Assembly (NCBI GenBank): GCA_037446555.1
Contig: JBBIIK010000012.1
Coordinates: 1-64,000, forward strand
DNA from: JANWVO01 sp037446555
GTDB lineage: Bacteria; Acidobacteriota; Terriglobia; Bryobacterales; Bryobacteraceae
Direction of reading: 5' to 3'
Length of the DNA stretch: 64,000 bases
Shown here: positions 19,914-29,503 of the stretch, piece after piece
How positions within the stretch are numbered: the stretch's first letter is position 1
How the letters are laid out: every line of letters starts with the position of its first letter
The notes under the pieces: model-generated
The model's database searches: none
Told to the model about the DNA's origin: nothing
Seen by the model: the letters and a program-made list of their open reading frames with translations, nothing else
Program-made: the position numbers and the translations under genes

Positions 19914-20239
19914 GCCCGTATTGTAGATGCCGGAGAGTCTTCGCGTCCACAGCGTAGTGGGTCCGGACGCGGCGGCCGAAGTGCGGACCGGAAGCGAGGG
20001 CCAGCGCCTCCGGGCGGCGAGCGAGTATCAGCATCCTGTTTGTTCGGGGCGCTGGTAGCGGTTCAGATTGAAGGCCCCGGGCCCGCGCCCGCGGGAGACT
20101 ATTGGCGCCGGGTTTGTGGTTGCCGGGAAGGCGGGCAGACGGAGCCCTCCACGAGTGGGACCATGGATCCGGGTCGCAGGATGTCGCGGCCGACGGAGGC
20201 GTTCGTGACTCTCAGGTTTCCGGCCGCTCCCGGAACCGC
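19914..20239. other. Intergenic stretch between two minus-strand genes, nothing recognised
   Basis: These 326 bases separate the membrane-protein start from the fhs stop. No reading frame here resembles a protein family, and I see no convincing promoter for the minus-strand membrane gene. An imperfect inverted repeat (GGTTTCCGG / CCCGGAACC, about 20216-20238) lies just past the fhs stop and could aid its termination. Confidence 0.4.
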
Positions 20240-21862
20240 CTAGCGGAGTCCCGAGATGTTGCCCTTGGCGTCGACGTCCATACGCACGGCCTGCGGTTCG
20301 CGGCCGAGGCCGGGCATTCGCATCATGTTGCCGGCAATCACGACGACGAAGCCGGCTCCGGCGGCGAGATCGGCGTCCGTGACGGTGAGCGTCCAGCCCG
20401 TGGGGGCGCCGTAGATTTTCGGGTTATCGGTAAAAGAGGACTGTGTTTTCGCCATGCAGACGGGAAGAATGCCGAAGCCGGCAGCCGTATACCGTTCGAG
20501 CTTTTTTCTGGCCTTGCTCTCGATGTACACCGCCGCGGCGCCGTAAATCTCTCTGGCGATCGTCTCGATCTTCGTGCGGAGGCTGACCTCGGGCTTGTAA
20601 AGTGGCTCCGGCGCGGCGACCCGGTTCTCCAGAGTATCGAGAACGGCCTCGGCGAGTTCTATGGCGCCATCGCCGCCTTGGGCGAAGGCGTCGACGGGAA
20701 CCGCAGGGATATCGCGTTCGCTGGCGAAGAGGCGGATTTCGCGGATCATTTCGTCCGTATCGTCGGGGAAACGGTTGATGGCAATGACGACCGGGACGTG
20801 GAATTTTTGGAGGTTGTCGAGGTGGCGGGCGAGGTTGTCCATGCCGCGCCGGAGGGCCTCGACAGAGAACGGGCCTTTTTCGCCGCCGTTGCCCTGGGCG
20901 CAAAGGGCGCGGGCGCTGGCGATGAGGACGGCGGCGTCAGGGCGCAGGCCGCTGGCAGGCATGACGATGTTGAAGTATTTTTCGGCTCCCAGGTCGGCGC
21001 CAAATCCCGTCTCGTTGACGACGTAATCGGCCAGGGCAAGAGCCATGCGCTGGGCGATGACGCTGGAGGTGCCGTGGGCGATATTGGCGAAGGGGCCGGC
21101 ATGGACGAGCGCTGGGGCGCCCTCTGTGGTCTGGACGAGGTTCGGCATGATCGCCTCGTTGAGAAGGACCATCATGGCGCCGGTGGCGCCGAGGTCGGCG
21201 GCGCGGACGGGCTCGCCCTTGAGATTGAGGCCGATGACGATGCGCGAGAGGCGGGCGCGGAGGTCTTCACGGTCCCGGGCGAGGGCGAGAATGGCCATGA
21301 TTTCGCTGGCGGCGGTAATGACAAACCCGGTCTCGCGGGGCACGCCGTTGGCCTTGCCGCCGAGACCGACGATGACGTGGCGGAGGGCGCGGTCGTTCAT
21401 GTCCAGGGCGCGCGGCCAGGTGATTTCGTCGACGTCGATGCCGAGGGCGTTGCCGTGATGCAGGTGGGAATCGATCATGGCCGCCAGCAGGTTGTGGGCG
21501 CTGGTGACGGCGTGGAAGTCCCCGTTGAAATGGAGATTGATCATCTCGCTGGGGATGACCTGGGAAAGGCCGCCGCCAGTGGCGCCGCCCTTGAGGCCGA
21601 ACACCGGGCCGAGAGAGGGCTCGCGGAGGGTTGCCGCAGCGCGGCGGCCGAGTTTCTCGAGCGCCTGCGCGAGCCCGATGGAAACGACGGTCTTGCCTTC
21701 GCCGTGACTGGTGGGCGTGATGGCTGTGACGAGAATGAGCCTGCCGCGGCGGGGCGCATTGTCGAGCAATTCCAGGCGTAATTTCGCGGTATATTTGCCG
21801 TAATATTCCAGCGCATCTTCAGGGATGCCGAGCTTGTCTGCGACGGAGCGGATCAGCAACAT
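20240..21862 (-). CDS. fhs: Formate-tetrahydrofolate ligase
   Basis: This 540-residue cytoplasmic enzyme makes 10-formyl-THF from formate, THF and ATP, feeding purine and fMet synthesis. The ATP loop is in ITPTSHGEGKTVVSIGLAQA (about residues 52-71). Other landmarks are GLKGGATGGGLSQVIP, LHFNGDFHAVTSAHNLL, PVVIAINRFPDDTDEM and a C-terminal GEIRTMPGL-like segment (MRMPGLGREPQA). The length is slightly under the usual 555. I start at the ATG at 21862, which has GGAGG eight bases upstream; an ATG at 21883 would add seven residues. It is divergent from the MscS gene. Confidence 0.95.
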   Translation of the reverse strand: MLLIRSVADKLGIPEDALEYYGKYTAKLRLELLDNAPRRGRLILVTAITPTSHGEGKTVVSIGLAQALEKLGRRAAATLREPSLGPVFGLKGGATGGGLSQVIPSEMINLHFNGDFHAVTSAHNLLAAMIDSHLHHGNALGIDVDEITWPRALDMNDRALRHVIVGLGGKANGVPRETGFVITAASEIMAILALARDREDLRARLSRIVIGLNLKGEPVRAADLGATGAMMVLLNEAIMPNLVQTTEGAPALVHAGPFANIAHGTSSVIAQRMALALADYVVNETGFGADLGAEKYFNIVMPASGLRPDAAVLIASARALCAQGNGGEKGPFSVEALRRGMDNLARHLDNLQKFHVPVVIAINRFPDDTDEMIREIRLFASERDIPAVPVDAFAQGGDGAIELAEAVLDTLENRVAAPEPLYKPEVSLRTKIETIAREIYGAAAVYIESKARKKLERYTAAGFGILPVCMAKTQSSFTDNPKIYGAPTGWTLTVTDADLAAGAGFVVVIAGNMMRMPGLGREPQAVRMDVDAKGNISGLR

Positions 21863-21960
21863 GGCTTTGCCTCCGCGAATCATGCTATCGCAAGGCCGTG
21901 CGAGATGGAAGGGTGCGCGGGGGAGGAAGCGCGGGCCGCGGTGCGGTAGTCTGACAGGAC

Positions 21961-23550
21961 ATGGGACCGGCGATCTTGTCGTTTTGGGTGGTGCTGGCGC
22001 TGCCCCTGTGGGCGCAGCCGTCGGCGGAGGGCGTGCCTGTCCGGCTGGAAGGGCGCGAAGTGATGCGGCTGCGGGCGGGCGCGGGAGTCCTGACGCCGCA
22101 GGAGAGGGCGGCAGAGGTGGAGCGCCGTCTGGCGGAAGCGGCGAAGCGTGGAACTCCGGCCGTGTCCTGGCGAATGGAAGAGGGCGGCGCCATAGTCTGG
22201 GCCGGGGGCGTCCGAGTCATGGCGGTGACGGAAGCGGACGCGCGCGCGGAGGGGACGGACCTCGCGGAGCTGGCGGAGAGGCGCGCGCAAGCGGTGCGGT
22301 CGGCGCTCTCCGCCTACAGCGGACGGCATTCGTGGCAGTCGATCTTGCTGAGCATCGCGAAGCTGATCCTTGCCTGGGCGTTTTTTGCGGCGGTGCTGTG
22401 GCTGCTGAAACGGCTGGTGGAGGGCGCGCAGGCTTTCATCCGGATGTGGTTCGACAGCCTGGCGCAGCGGAAGGCGGCGCGGGGGCTGGTGTTGCTGATG
22501 TTCGAGCGGCTGGCGCTGATGGCTCTGATGCTGGCCAAGATCGCGGCGGCGGTGTTCGTGATCGTCTGGCTCTCCATCCTGATCACTTACAGCTTCAGCC
22601 TGTTCCCGGCTACCGAGGGCATCTCCGTATCGCTGCTGGCGACGGTTTGGGACGCAGTGAAGGAGGCGGCCGCGGGCGTTGTGGGTTATCTGCCCCGCGG
22701 GCTTTTCGTGTTGGTGGTGTGCGCGATGGCGTATTACGGGCTGCAGGTATCGCGGATCTTTTTCCGCGCTATCGAGCGGGGAGACCTGCCGGTCGGGGTG
22801 ATCCATCCCGAGACGGCAGGGATCACCTACCAGCTTGTGCGCGTGGCGGTCGTGGTGTTGGTGCTGATCATCATTTTCCCGTACCTGCCCGGAAGCCACA
22901 CTGACGCGTTCAAGGGGGTTTCGATTTTTCTGGGCGTAGTGATCTCGCTGGGATCGGGCTCCGCAGTGAGCAACATGATGGCGGGTGTCGTGCTGGCCTA
23001 TATGCGGCCGTTCCGCGTCGGGGACCGGGTGCGGATCTCGGAGACGGTGGGTGACGTGATAGGGAGGGGGTTGCTGGTGACGCGGCTGAAAACGATCAAG
23101 AACGTGGAGGTGACCGTTCCGAATGCGGCGATCCTCGGCGGGGAAATTCTGAATTACAGCGCCATGGGGCGGGGCGGGGAACTGATCCTGCACACGACGG
23201 TGACCATCGGCTACGACGCGCCATGGAGGAAGGTGCATGAGCTGCTGATTGCCGCGGCGCTGGACACGCCCGGGTTGTTGCGGGAACCGCCGCCGTTCGT
23301 TCTTCAGACATCGCTGAACGATTTTCATGTGTCCTACGAGATCAATGCCTACACAGACAGGCCGAATGAGATGGTCTCGCTGTATTCCCGGCTTCACGCC
23401 AACATCCAGGACCGGTTCAACGCTGCGGGCATCGAGATTCTCTCGCCGTCGTACCAGGCGCTGAGGGACGGAAACGAGCTTACGATTCCGGCGGAGCAAC
23501 GGAAGCCGGACGCGGCGCCGGGAGCGTTCCGCGTCAGGAGGGTGGAGTAG
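21961..23550 (+). CDS. MscS-family mechanosensitive channel with periplasmic N-terminal extension
   Basis: This is a 529-residue protein with a signal-like segment (residues 1-18), a periplasmic helical region to about 120 and several transmembrane helices (about 130-155, 190-225, 240-262, 295-320). The MscS pore helix and beta domain follow (VISLGSGSAVSNMMAGVVLAY, then FRVGDRVRISETVGDVIGRG). It gates open under membrane tension to release solutes on osmotic downshift. The N-terminal extension makes it closer to the larger MscS relatives than to minimal E. coli MscS. The next gene begins 2 bp after its stop, so co-transcription is likely. Confidence 0.85.
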   Translation: MGPAILSFWVVLALPLWAQPSAEGVPVRLEGREVMRLRAGAGVLTPQERAAEVERRLAEAAKRGTPAVSWRMEEGGAIVWAGGVRVMAVTEADARAEGTDLAELAERRAQAVRSALSAYSGRHSWQSILLSIAKLILAWAFFAAVLWLLKRLVEGAQAFIRMWFDSLAQRKAARGLVLLMFERLALMALMLAKIAAAVFVIVWLSILITYSFSLFPATEGISVSLLATVWDAVKEAAAGVVGYLPRGLFVLVVCAMAYYGLQVSRIFFRAIERGDLPVGVIHPETAGITYQLVRVAVVVLVLIIIFPYLPGSHTDAFKGVSIFLGVVISLGSGSAVSNMMAGVVLAYMRPFRVGDRVRISETVGDVIGRGLLVTRLKTIKNVEVTVPNAAILGGEILNYSAMGRGGELILHTTVTIGYDAPWRKVHELLIAAALDTPGLLREPPPFVLQTSLNDFHVSYEINAYTDRPNEMVSLYSRLHANIQDRFNAAGIEILSPSYQALRDGNELTIPAEQRKPDAAPGAFRVRRVE

Positions 23551-23551
23551 A

Positions 23552-24547
23552 ATGGCCGCGGAGGCAGAGGGCAGGATGACAGCGATCCATCGAAGAGAAC
23601 TTCTGGCGGCTGCGGCTGCAGCAGCGGGCGCGGCGTTCGGACAAGGCGGTGGCGGCATTCCGCGCCGCCCGTTGGGCAAGACGGGCGTCGAGGTGTCCGT
23701 GCTGGGGCTGGGCGGACACCATCAGGCGCGGCCCAAGGAGGAGAGCGAATCCATCCGGCTCGTGCACGCCGCGGTGGACGCGGGCATCACCTTCATGGAC
23801 AACGCGTGGGACTACCACAACGGGCGGGCCGAAGAGGTGATGGGCAAGGCGCTGGCGATGGATGGCTACCGCAAGCGCGTGTTTCTGATGACCAAGGTCT
23901 GCGCTCGGGACTACGCGGGCGCCATGCAACATCTGGAAGAAAGCCTGAGGCGGCTGCGGACGGACGTGATCGACCTGTGGCAATTTCACGAATGCAACTA
24001 CCATAATGACCCGGAATTTCTGATGGAACAGGGCGGGTTGCGAGCCGCCCTGGAAGCGAAAAAGCGGGGAAAAATCCGGTTCATCGGCTTCACCGGGCAC
24101 AAACATCCGCGCATTCACCGCAAGATGCTGGCCCTGGAATTTCCATGGGATGCCTGCCAGATGCCGATCAATGTCATGGATCACGGGTTTGAAAGCTTCC
24201 GGCATGAAGTAGTGCCGGAATGCAAACGGAAGGGCGTGGGAGTGATCGGGATGAAGGGATGCGGCGGGGATGGCCGCATGCTGGCCGATGGAGTGGTGAC
24301 GGTGGAGGAATGCTACCGGTATTTCCTGTCGCAGCCGGTGAGCGTGCAGGTGGTAGGGCTGGCCTCGATGGAGGACCTGCAGCGCGCGGTCCAGATTGCG
24401 GCGAATTTCCGCCCGATGGAAGAAGGCGAGTTGAGCGCGCTGCTGAAGCGCGTGCGGGCGGTGAGCGGGGACGGCCGGTACGAGCTGTTCAAGACGACCC
24501 AGCGGTTCGATGCGCCCCTGCACCGCAAGCAGCACGGGTTCGGTTAA
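23552..24547 (+). CDS. Aldo/keto reductase, Tat-exported type
   Basis: This 331-residue protein has a twin-arginine-like leader (HRRELLAAAAAAAGAAFG, about residues 12-29), then an aldo/keto reductase TIM barrel. GKTGVEVSVLGLGG opens it. The catalytic set is visible in FMDNAWDYHNGRAEE (Asp, Tyr), LMTKV (Lys) and WQFHECN (His). Export through Tat would fit a folded, NADP-loaded enzyme, a pattern seen in many acidobacterial and planctomycete oxidoreductases. Substrate unknown. The ATG at 23552 has AGGAGG 10 bp upstream; a second ATG at 23576 would still keep the RR motif. The 3' end overlaps the convergent MFS gene by 4 bp. Confidence 0.82.
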   Translation: MAAEAEGRMTAIHRRELLAAAAAAAGAAFGQGGGGIPRRPLGKTGVEVSVLGLGGHHQARPKEESESIRLVHAAVDAGITFMDNAWDYHNGRAEEVMGKALAMDGYRKRVFLMTKVCARDYAGAMQHLEESLRRLRTDVIDLWQFHECNYHNDPEFLMEQGGLRAALEAKKRGKIRFIGFTGHKHPRIHRKMLALEFPWDACQMPINVMDHGFESFRHEVVPECKRKGVGVIGMKGCGGDGRMLADGVVTVEECYRYFLSQPVSVQVVGLASMEDLQRAVQIAANFRPMEEGELSALLKRVRAVSGDGRYELFKTTQRFDAPLHRKQHGFG

Positions 24548-25719
24548 GGGGCGGCGCCGGCGGAGGGCGTGCGCCGCGCGCGGATCAAGAGAAACAAGGC
24601 GAAAGAAGCCGCCTCCAGCGCAACTGCCGCCGCCACCAGAGCGGGTAAGGAAAGGTCGTACAGCCATCCCAGCAGGGCGCTGCCGGCGAACCATGCCGAC
24701 CCGAACACGGCGTGAAACAGGCCGAACGCCGTCCCCCGCCTCTCCGGCGGAGCCATTTGCGCCACCGCCGCGCGCACGACGGACTCCTGCGCCCCCATGG
24801 CCACGCCCCAGGCCACAGCTCCTGCCCAGGCGGATGCGGCGCTGCCCAGGAAAGCGAGCGGCGCCGCCACCGCCGCCATCAGCGGCGTGACCGCCGCCAC
24901 CCGCGCGCCGCGCCGGTCGAACCAGCGGCCCAGCGCGAGCGCCGCCAGAGCATCCACAGCCATGGCCACGGCGTACAGCACGGCGATCCACGCATCGCCC
25001 ATCCATTGCGACTTCTCGATGTGGAACGCAATCAGCGGAAAATCGGCGAACCCGGCGCCGCAAAGCGCCGCCGCAGCCACCAGCGACCAGTACTGTCTCG
25101 GCAGCCCCCGTGCGGCCACGGCCGGCAGTTGCGGCTCCAGATCCTGCGGGCGGGGAAACGCGCGCCGCGCCGCTGCCAGCACGGCCAACGCCGCCAGAGC
25201 GGGGATCAACAGCACGGCAAAGCTCTCCCGGTACCCGCCGCGCCAGTGCAGCACGGCGGCGACGATCAGCGGCCCCAGGATCGCGCCGGTCTGATCCATC
25301 GCCTCGTGCAATCCGAAGGCGCGCCCGGCGCCCAGACTGCGGGTGGCGAACGACAGCATTGCGTCCCGCGGCGGATTTCGCAGCGCTTTCCCGATCCGTT
25401 CCATCATCAGCAGCGCGGCTGCCGTCTCCCAACGCCCGGCCAGCGCCAGCGCCGGCACCGCCAGAAGGTTCACGGCATAGCCCGTGATCGTCAACGCCCA
25501 GTAGCGGAGGGTCCTGTCGGTGATCCATCCGGCGGCAAGGCGCAGCGCATAACCGGCGAACTCGCCGAACCCGGCCACCAGACCCACCACTGCGCCGCTG
25601 GCTCCCAGCACGGCCAGGAACGGTCCGGAGATGCTCCGCGCGCCCTCATACGTCATGTCCGCGAACAGGCTCACCAGCCCGAGCAGCACAACGAACCGCA
25701 TGGCGCCGCCGGTGTTCAT
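24544..25719 (-). CDS. Major facilitator superfamily transporter
   Basis: This 391-residue protein has about twelve hydrophobic helices. After helix 2 there is DRTLRYWALTITGYAVNL, and MERIGKALRNPPRDAMLS follows helix 4; both are typical of MFS efflux-type permeases in this size class. Residue-level substrate clues are lacking. A nearby ATG (MRFVVLLG, 25701) is an alternative start that would drop six residues. Unlike the neighbouring + strand genes, its locality has a C-rich + strand. It is convergent with the aldo/keto reductase and divergent from the Ca2+/H+ exchanger gene. Confidence 0.82.
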   Translation of the reverse strand: MNTGGAMRFVVLLGLVSLFADMTYEGARSISGPFLAVLGASGAVVGLVAGFGEFAGYALRLAAGWITDRTLRYWALTITGYAVNLLAVPALALAGRWETAAALLMMERIGKALRNPPRDAMLSFATRSLGAGRAFGLHEAMDQTGAILGPLIVAAVLHWRGGYRESFAVLLIPALAALAVLAAARRAFPRPQDLEPQLPAVAARGLPRQYWSLVAAAALCGAGFADFPLIAFHIEKSQWMGDAWIAVLYAVAMAVDALAALALGRWFDRRGARVAAVTPLMAAVAAPLAFLGSAASAWAGAVAWGVAMGAQESVVRAAVAQMAPPERRGTAFGLFHAVFGSAWFAGSALLGWLYDLSLPALVAAAVALEAASFALFLLIRARRTPSAGAAP

Positions 25720-25811
25720 GACCGAAGGATAGCCCGGCCCCGGCCGGCCGCGCCCGGATCAGTGCGAGAATAGCGGGAGTCTTCCGTATTTCGGATGGCA
25801 GCGCGCAACCC

Positions 25812-26927
25812 ATGCGACTGAAACCCTCCCTCGACTGGCTTCTGGTCTTCGTGCCCGTCACGGCGGCTCTGGAATGGTTCCTCCCTTCGGCCCACGGCTG
25901 GATCTTTGCCTCGGCTTGTCTGGCGATTCTGCCTCTGGCCGGATGGCTCGGCCACGCCACCGAGCATCTGGCCGCGCACACCGGCGAGGGCGTAGGCGGG
26001 CTGCTAAACGCCACCTTCGGCAATGCGGCGGAGTTGATCATCGCCCTCGCGGCGTTGCAACGCGGACTGCACGACGTGGTGAAGGCGTCGCTGACGGGAT
26101 CGATTATCGGCAACATTCTTCTGGTGGCCGGCCTGGCCATGCTTGCGGGCGGGGTCCGCCACCGGACGCAATCGTTCCAGGCGCTGGCCGCAAGGTCGCA
26201 GGCGACGCTTCTGATCCTGTCGGCCATCGCGCTGGTGGTGCCGGCCGTTTTCCATCATGTCGCCGGCGCCTCGCGCGAGGTGGAGAACGATCTGAGCCTG
26301 GAAATTTCGGTGGTCTTGCTGGCGATTTATGCCGCCCACCTCGTTTTCTCGCTGGTCACGCACCGCAGCTTCTTTACGGGCCTTCCTTCCAGCACGGAAG
26401 CCGAAGCGGCCGGACAGCACGCGCCGTGGAGCCGCGGCCGCAGCATTGCGGTGCTGGCGGCTGCGACGACGCTGATTGCGTGGATGAGCGAGATTCTGGT
26501 GGGCAGCGTGGAGCAGGCGGCGCATGCGTGGGGCATGTCGCAGATCTTCGTGGGCGTCATTGTCGTGGCCGTGATCGGCAACGCCGCCGAACATTCCTCC
26601 GCCATCCTGATGGCCTGGAAGAACCGCATGGACTTGAGTCTCGCGATCGCCGTAGGTTCGAGCATCCAGGTCGCGCTTTTCGTCGCCCCGCTTCTGGTGC
26701 TGCTGAGCCACGCCGTGGGGCCGCGCCCGATGGATCTGGTATTCACCCCAGCCGAGGTGCTGGCCGTGGTGGTCACGGCTGTGATCGCCGCGCAGATTGC
26801 CTCCGACGGCGAGTCCAACTGGCTCGAAGGAGCCATGCTTCTGGCCGTTTATCTCATGCTCGGCATGGCGTTTTACTTTCTTCCGGACCCGGGTGCTGCG
26901 CAGGCCGTATCCTCCGCGCCCCGCTGA
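25812..26927 (+). CDS. cax: Calcium/proton exchanger (CAX family)
   Basis: This 371-residue membrane antiporter has ten to eleven helices arranged as two inverted repeats. The two signature alpha-repeats are clear: NATFGNAAELIIALAAL (about residues 66-82) and VIGNAAEHSSAILMAWKNRMD (about 254-274). Each carries the Glu that coordinates Ca2+. An acidic loop joins the halves, near SSTEAEA. It exports Ca2+ in exchange for H+ at the inner membrane. The length is normal. It is monocistronic, with an ATG close to the divergent MFS gene. Confidence 0.92.
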   Translation: MRLKPSLDWLLVFVPVTAALEWFLPSAHGWIFASACLAILPLAGWLGHATEHLAAHTGEGVGGLLNATFGNAAELIIALAALQRGLHDVVKASLTGSIIGNILLVAGLAMLAGGVRHRTQSFQALAARSQATLLILSAIALVVPAVFHHVAGASREVENDLSLEISVVLLAIYAAHLVFSLVTHRSFFTGLPSSTEAEAAGQHAPWSRGRSIAVLAAATTLIAWMSEILVGSVEQAAHAWGMSQIFVGVIVVAVIGNAAEHSSAILMAWKNRMDLSLAIAVGSSIQVALFVAPLLVLLSHAVGPRPMDLVFTPAEVLAVVVTAVIAAQIASDGESNWLEGAMLLAVYLMLGMAFYFLPDPGAAQAVSSAPR

Positions 26928-27943
26928 ACCGGGCGGCAACGCCGCCGCCGCGACGTCCTTCACGCGCGCCTCGGCGAAGGCTCTCTCCGGTTCGTCGAGG
27001 CAGGCCCTCGAATCCAGCACCGCGGAAAGAAGGCAGTTGCAATCAGCAGCCGCGCAACGGGGGCGACGGAAACCGGCGCGGGGCACTCCGTGACCGCCCG
27101 GCGAAAGAACACGGCGTGCCGGATCAGGAAGAGTTCCCGGTATGGTGCACCAGGATGGAACGGCTCCGTCAGGTTGATTCTGGCGCCGTGGCGCAGGGGT
27201 TCTCCCAACTCGTTGCAGATGAGTAGATTGTCGGTTTGGCGAGACGTGTGCTTAAAAGACGGCAGCGATGAAGGTCACGGCCACAGGGTGGACTCAAGGC
27301 GAAGGGTTCTTTCCTCTCTCCCGACCCACCTCCTCTCCCTCAAAGCCCCTGTGCCTCATGCTCTCCCCGCATGCCTTCCACTCCCTCGTCTTGAGTCCAT
27401 TTTTCGCTTTTGCCCAGGCACCATCCTGACGCTTGCCGCGCGCAATCCGCTCGCGCACGCCGGGAATCGTCCTGACCTGCGCCGCGAGCGCCCGGCTGCC
27501 AAGCCAAGCGGATCTCGTTGATCGGCGTGCTCGGGAATCCTGCGCGGATCATGAATTTCTCTTGCAGCGAGGGATGGATACCGGAAATCACGTCCGGAAT
27601 GGGAGCGCAGGGTTTCGCCGGTCCAAGACGGGAGGCGGCAATGGTTTCTCTCCTCGAGGGCGGCGGCAGCCCCGGTCCCGTGACGGTGAGCTCTGCATCC
27701 GGTGTGCAACCGCACGTCGCAACGGCCTGGGCGAGTCATCTGCTTGGAGGAGGCTGGTTGGCCGGTCGTTCTCCAATGCAATTCGCCGGCGGCGGGTGCG
27801 GAGAGGTTCCTCTTTCTTCCGTCAACGGCAGGGGCTTGCGAACCCATGTAAGCTCCGCGAAAACGTGATGCGGCGGACTTGTTGCGAAAGGTCCGGAGCC
27901 AGTCCGGTGCAGCCGCAAGTAGAATGGGGAGTCGGAGGCAGGA
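26928..27943. other. About 1 kb without an assignable gene
   Basis: This is the longest gene-free stretch of the window. Open frames on both strands lack family features, codon-position bias and ribosome binding sites. A minus-strand frame over roughly 27340-27750 looks somewhat protein-like (it contains AELTVTGPGLPPPSRRE and STPINEIRLAWQPG) but has a stop upstream and no good start, so it may be a decayed gene. No tRNA or transposase match was seen. Confidence 0.5.
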
Positions 27944-29464
27944 ATGGATCCGAACCAGATTTTGGCCAAGCTCGGCATCAGCGAATGGAATTCGGGCGCG
28001 TGCGGCGCGGATTGGGTGCCGAGGCCGGGCAGTGGCGAGCTGACGAGCTACAATCCCTCGACCGGCGAGGGACTGGCGCGGGTGGGCATGGCCTCGGAGG
28101 AAGATTACGAAGTTGTGGCGGCTGCCGCGCATGAGACGTTCCTCCGCTGGCGGATGCACCCGGCGCCCAAGCGCGGAGAGGTGATCCGGCAGATCGGGCT
28201 GGCATTGCGGGAGCACAAGCAGGAGTTGGGGGCCCTGGTTTCGCTCGAGATGGGCAAGATCCTGGCCGAAGGGCTGGGCGAGGTGCAGGAGATGATCGAC
28301 ATGGCGGACTTCGCTGTCGGTCTCTCGCGGCAGCTCTACGGGCTCACGATGCAGAGCGAGCGGCCGCAGCACCGGATGTACGAGCAATGGCATCCGCTGG
28401 GCGCGGTGGGCGTGATTTCGGCCTTCAATTTTCCGGTGGCGGTGTGGAGTTGGAACGCGTTGATCGCCGCGGTCTGCGGCGACACAGTGATCTGGAAGCC
28501 GAGTTCGGAGACGCCGCTTTGCGCGATTGCGGTGCAGCGGATCTGTCAGAAGGTCCTGGCAGAGAACGGCTGGGCGGGAGTGTTTACGCTGGCCATCGGG
28601 CGCGGCTCGACCGTGGGCGAGCGGCTGCTGGCAGACGAACGTGTGCCGCTGGTGAGCGCCACCGGCAGTTGCCAGATGGGCTACCGCGTCGCCGAGGTCG
28701 TCGGCAAGCGGCTCGGCAGGACAATTCTCGAGCTGGGGGGCAATAACGGGGTAATCATCGAGCCGGACGCAGACCTGGATCTGGCGCTGCGGGCCGTGCT
28801 CTTCGGGGCGGTGGGCACCGCCGGGCAGCGCTGCACGACAATCCGGCGGCTGTTCCTGCACCGGGACATCGCAGGTACGTTCACGGAGCGGCTGAAGCAC
28901 GCCTATTCGCAGATCCGGATCGGCGACCCACTGGACGAGCATACGCTGATGGGGCCGCTGGTGAGCGGAGCGGCGGTGGAAGAGATGATGGACGGGCTTC
29001 GTCGTGCCGTGGACCAGGGCGGGGAAGTGATCTGCGGCGGGCAAAGGCTGCCGGGGGCGGGACATTTCGTGGAGCCGGCGCTCGTGCGGGCGCGGGCCGA
29101 AATGCCGATCGTGAAGGAAGAGATCTTCGCCCCGATTCTGTATCTGATCGAGTACGGCGATCTGGAGGAGGCGATCCGGTGGCACAACGGCGTGCCGCAG
29201 GGGCTCTCTTCGGCGATCTTCACGCGGAACCTGATTGCGGCGGAGACGTTCCTGTCGTCGCGCGGGTCCGACTGCGGCATCGCGAACGTCAACATCGGCA
29301 CCTCCGGTGCCGAGATTGGCGGAGCCTTCGGGGGCGAGAAGGAGACTGGCGGCGGGCGCGAAGCGGGCTCCGACGCGTGGAAGGCCTATATGCGGCGGCA
29401 GACGGTGACGATCAACTGGTCGCGCGACCTGCCGCTGGCGCAGGGCATCCGCTTTGAACTCTGA
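27944..29464 (+). CDS. Aldehyde dehydrogenase, ALDH7 (antiquitin / aminoadipate-semialdehyde) type
   Basis: This is a 506-residue NAD(P)-dependent dehydrogenase. The cofactor site is in AVGVISAFNFPVAVWSWN, the general-base Glu in LELGGNNGVI, and the catalytic Cys in GTAGQRCTTIRR. The C-terminal signature NVNIGTSGAEIGGAFGGEK, then GGGREAGSDAWKAYMRR, is specific for ALDH7. This group oxidises alpha-aminoadipate semialdehyde in lysine breakdown and also handles betaine aldehyde. The ATG at 27944 follows GGAGGCAGG. There are no lysine-catabolism partners nearby, so the physiological substrate stays open. Confidence 0.88.
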   Translation: MDPNQILAKLGISEWNSGACGADWVPRPGSGELTSYNPSTGEGLARVGMASEEDYEVVAAAAHETFLRWRMHPAPKRGEVIRQIGLALREHKQELGALVSLEMGKILAEGLGEVQEMIDMADFAVGLSRQLYGLTMQSERPQHRMYEQWHPLGAVGVISAFNFPVAVWSWNALIAAVCGDTVIWKPSSETPLCAIAVQRICQKVLAENGWAGVFTLAIGRGSTVGERLLADERVPLVSATGSCQMGYRVAEVVGKRLGRTILELGGNNGVIIEPDADLDLALRAVLFGAVGTAGQRCTTIRRLFLHRDIAGTFTERLKHAYSQIRIGDPLDEHTLMGPLVSGAAVEEMMDGLRRAVDQGGEVICGGQRLPGAGHFVEPALVRARAEMPIVKEEIFAPILYLIEYGDLEEAIRWHNGVPQGLSSAIFTRNLIAAETFLSSRGSDCGIANVNIGTSGAEIGGAFGGEKETGGGREAGSDAWKAYMRRQTVTINWSRDLPLAQGIRFEL

Positions 29465-29503
29465 ACCGTGAGAGGAGAGACGGCGCGGCGGCACTAGTAT
29501 GAC

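Noticed and set aside
20102..21781. Long + strand frame opposite fhs
   Set aside because: Fhs motifs on the minus strand leave no doubt; the + frame resembles nothing.
26004..27086. Minus-strand frame opposite cax
   Set aside because: The CAX motifs on the + strand are clear; the minus translation is His/Gln/Arg-rich shadow.
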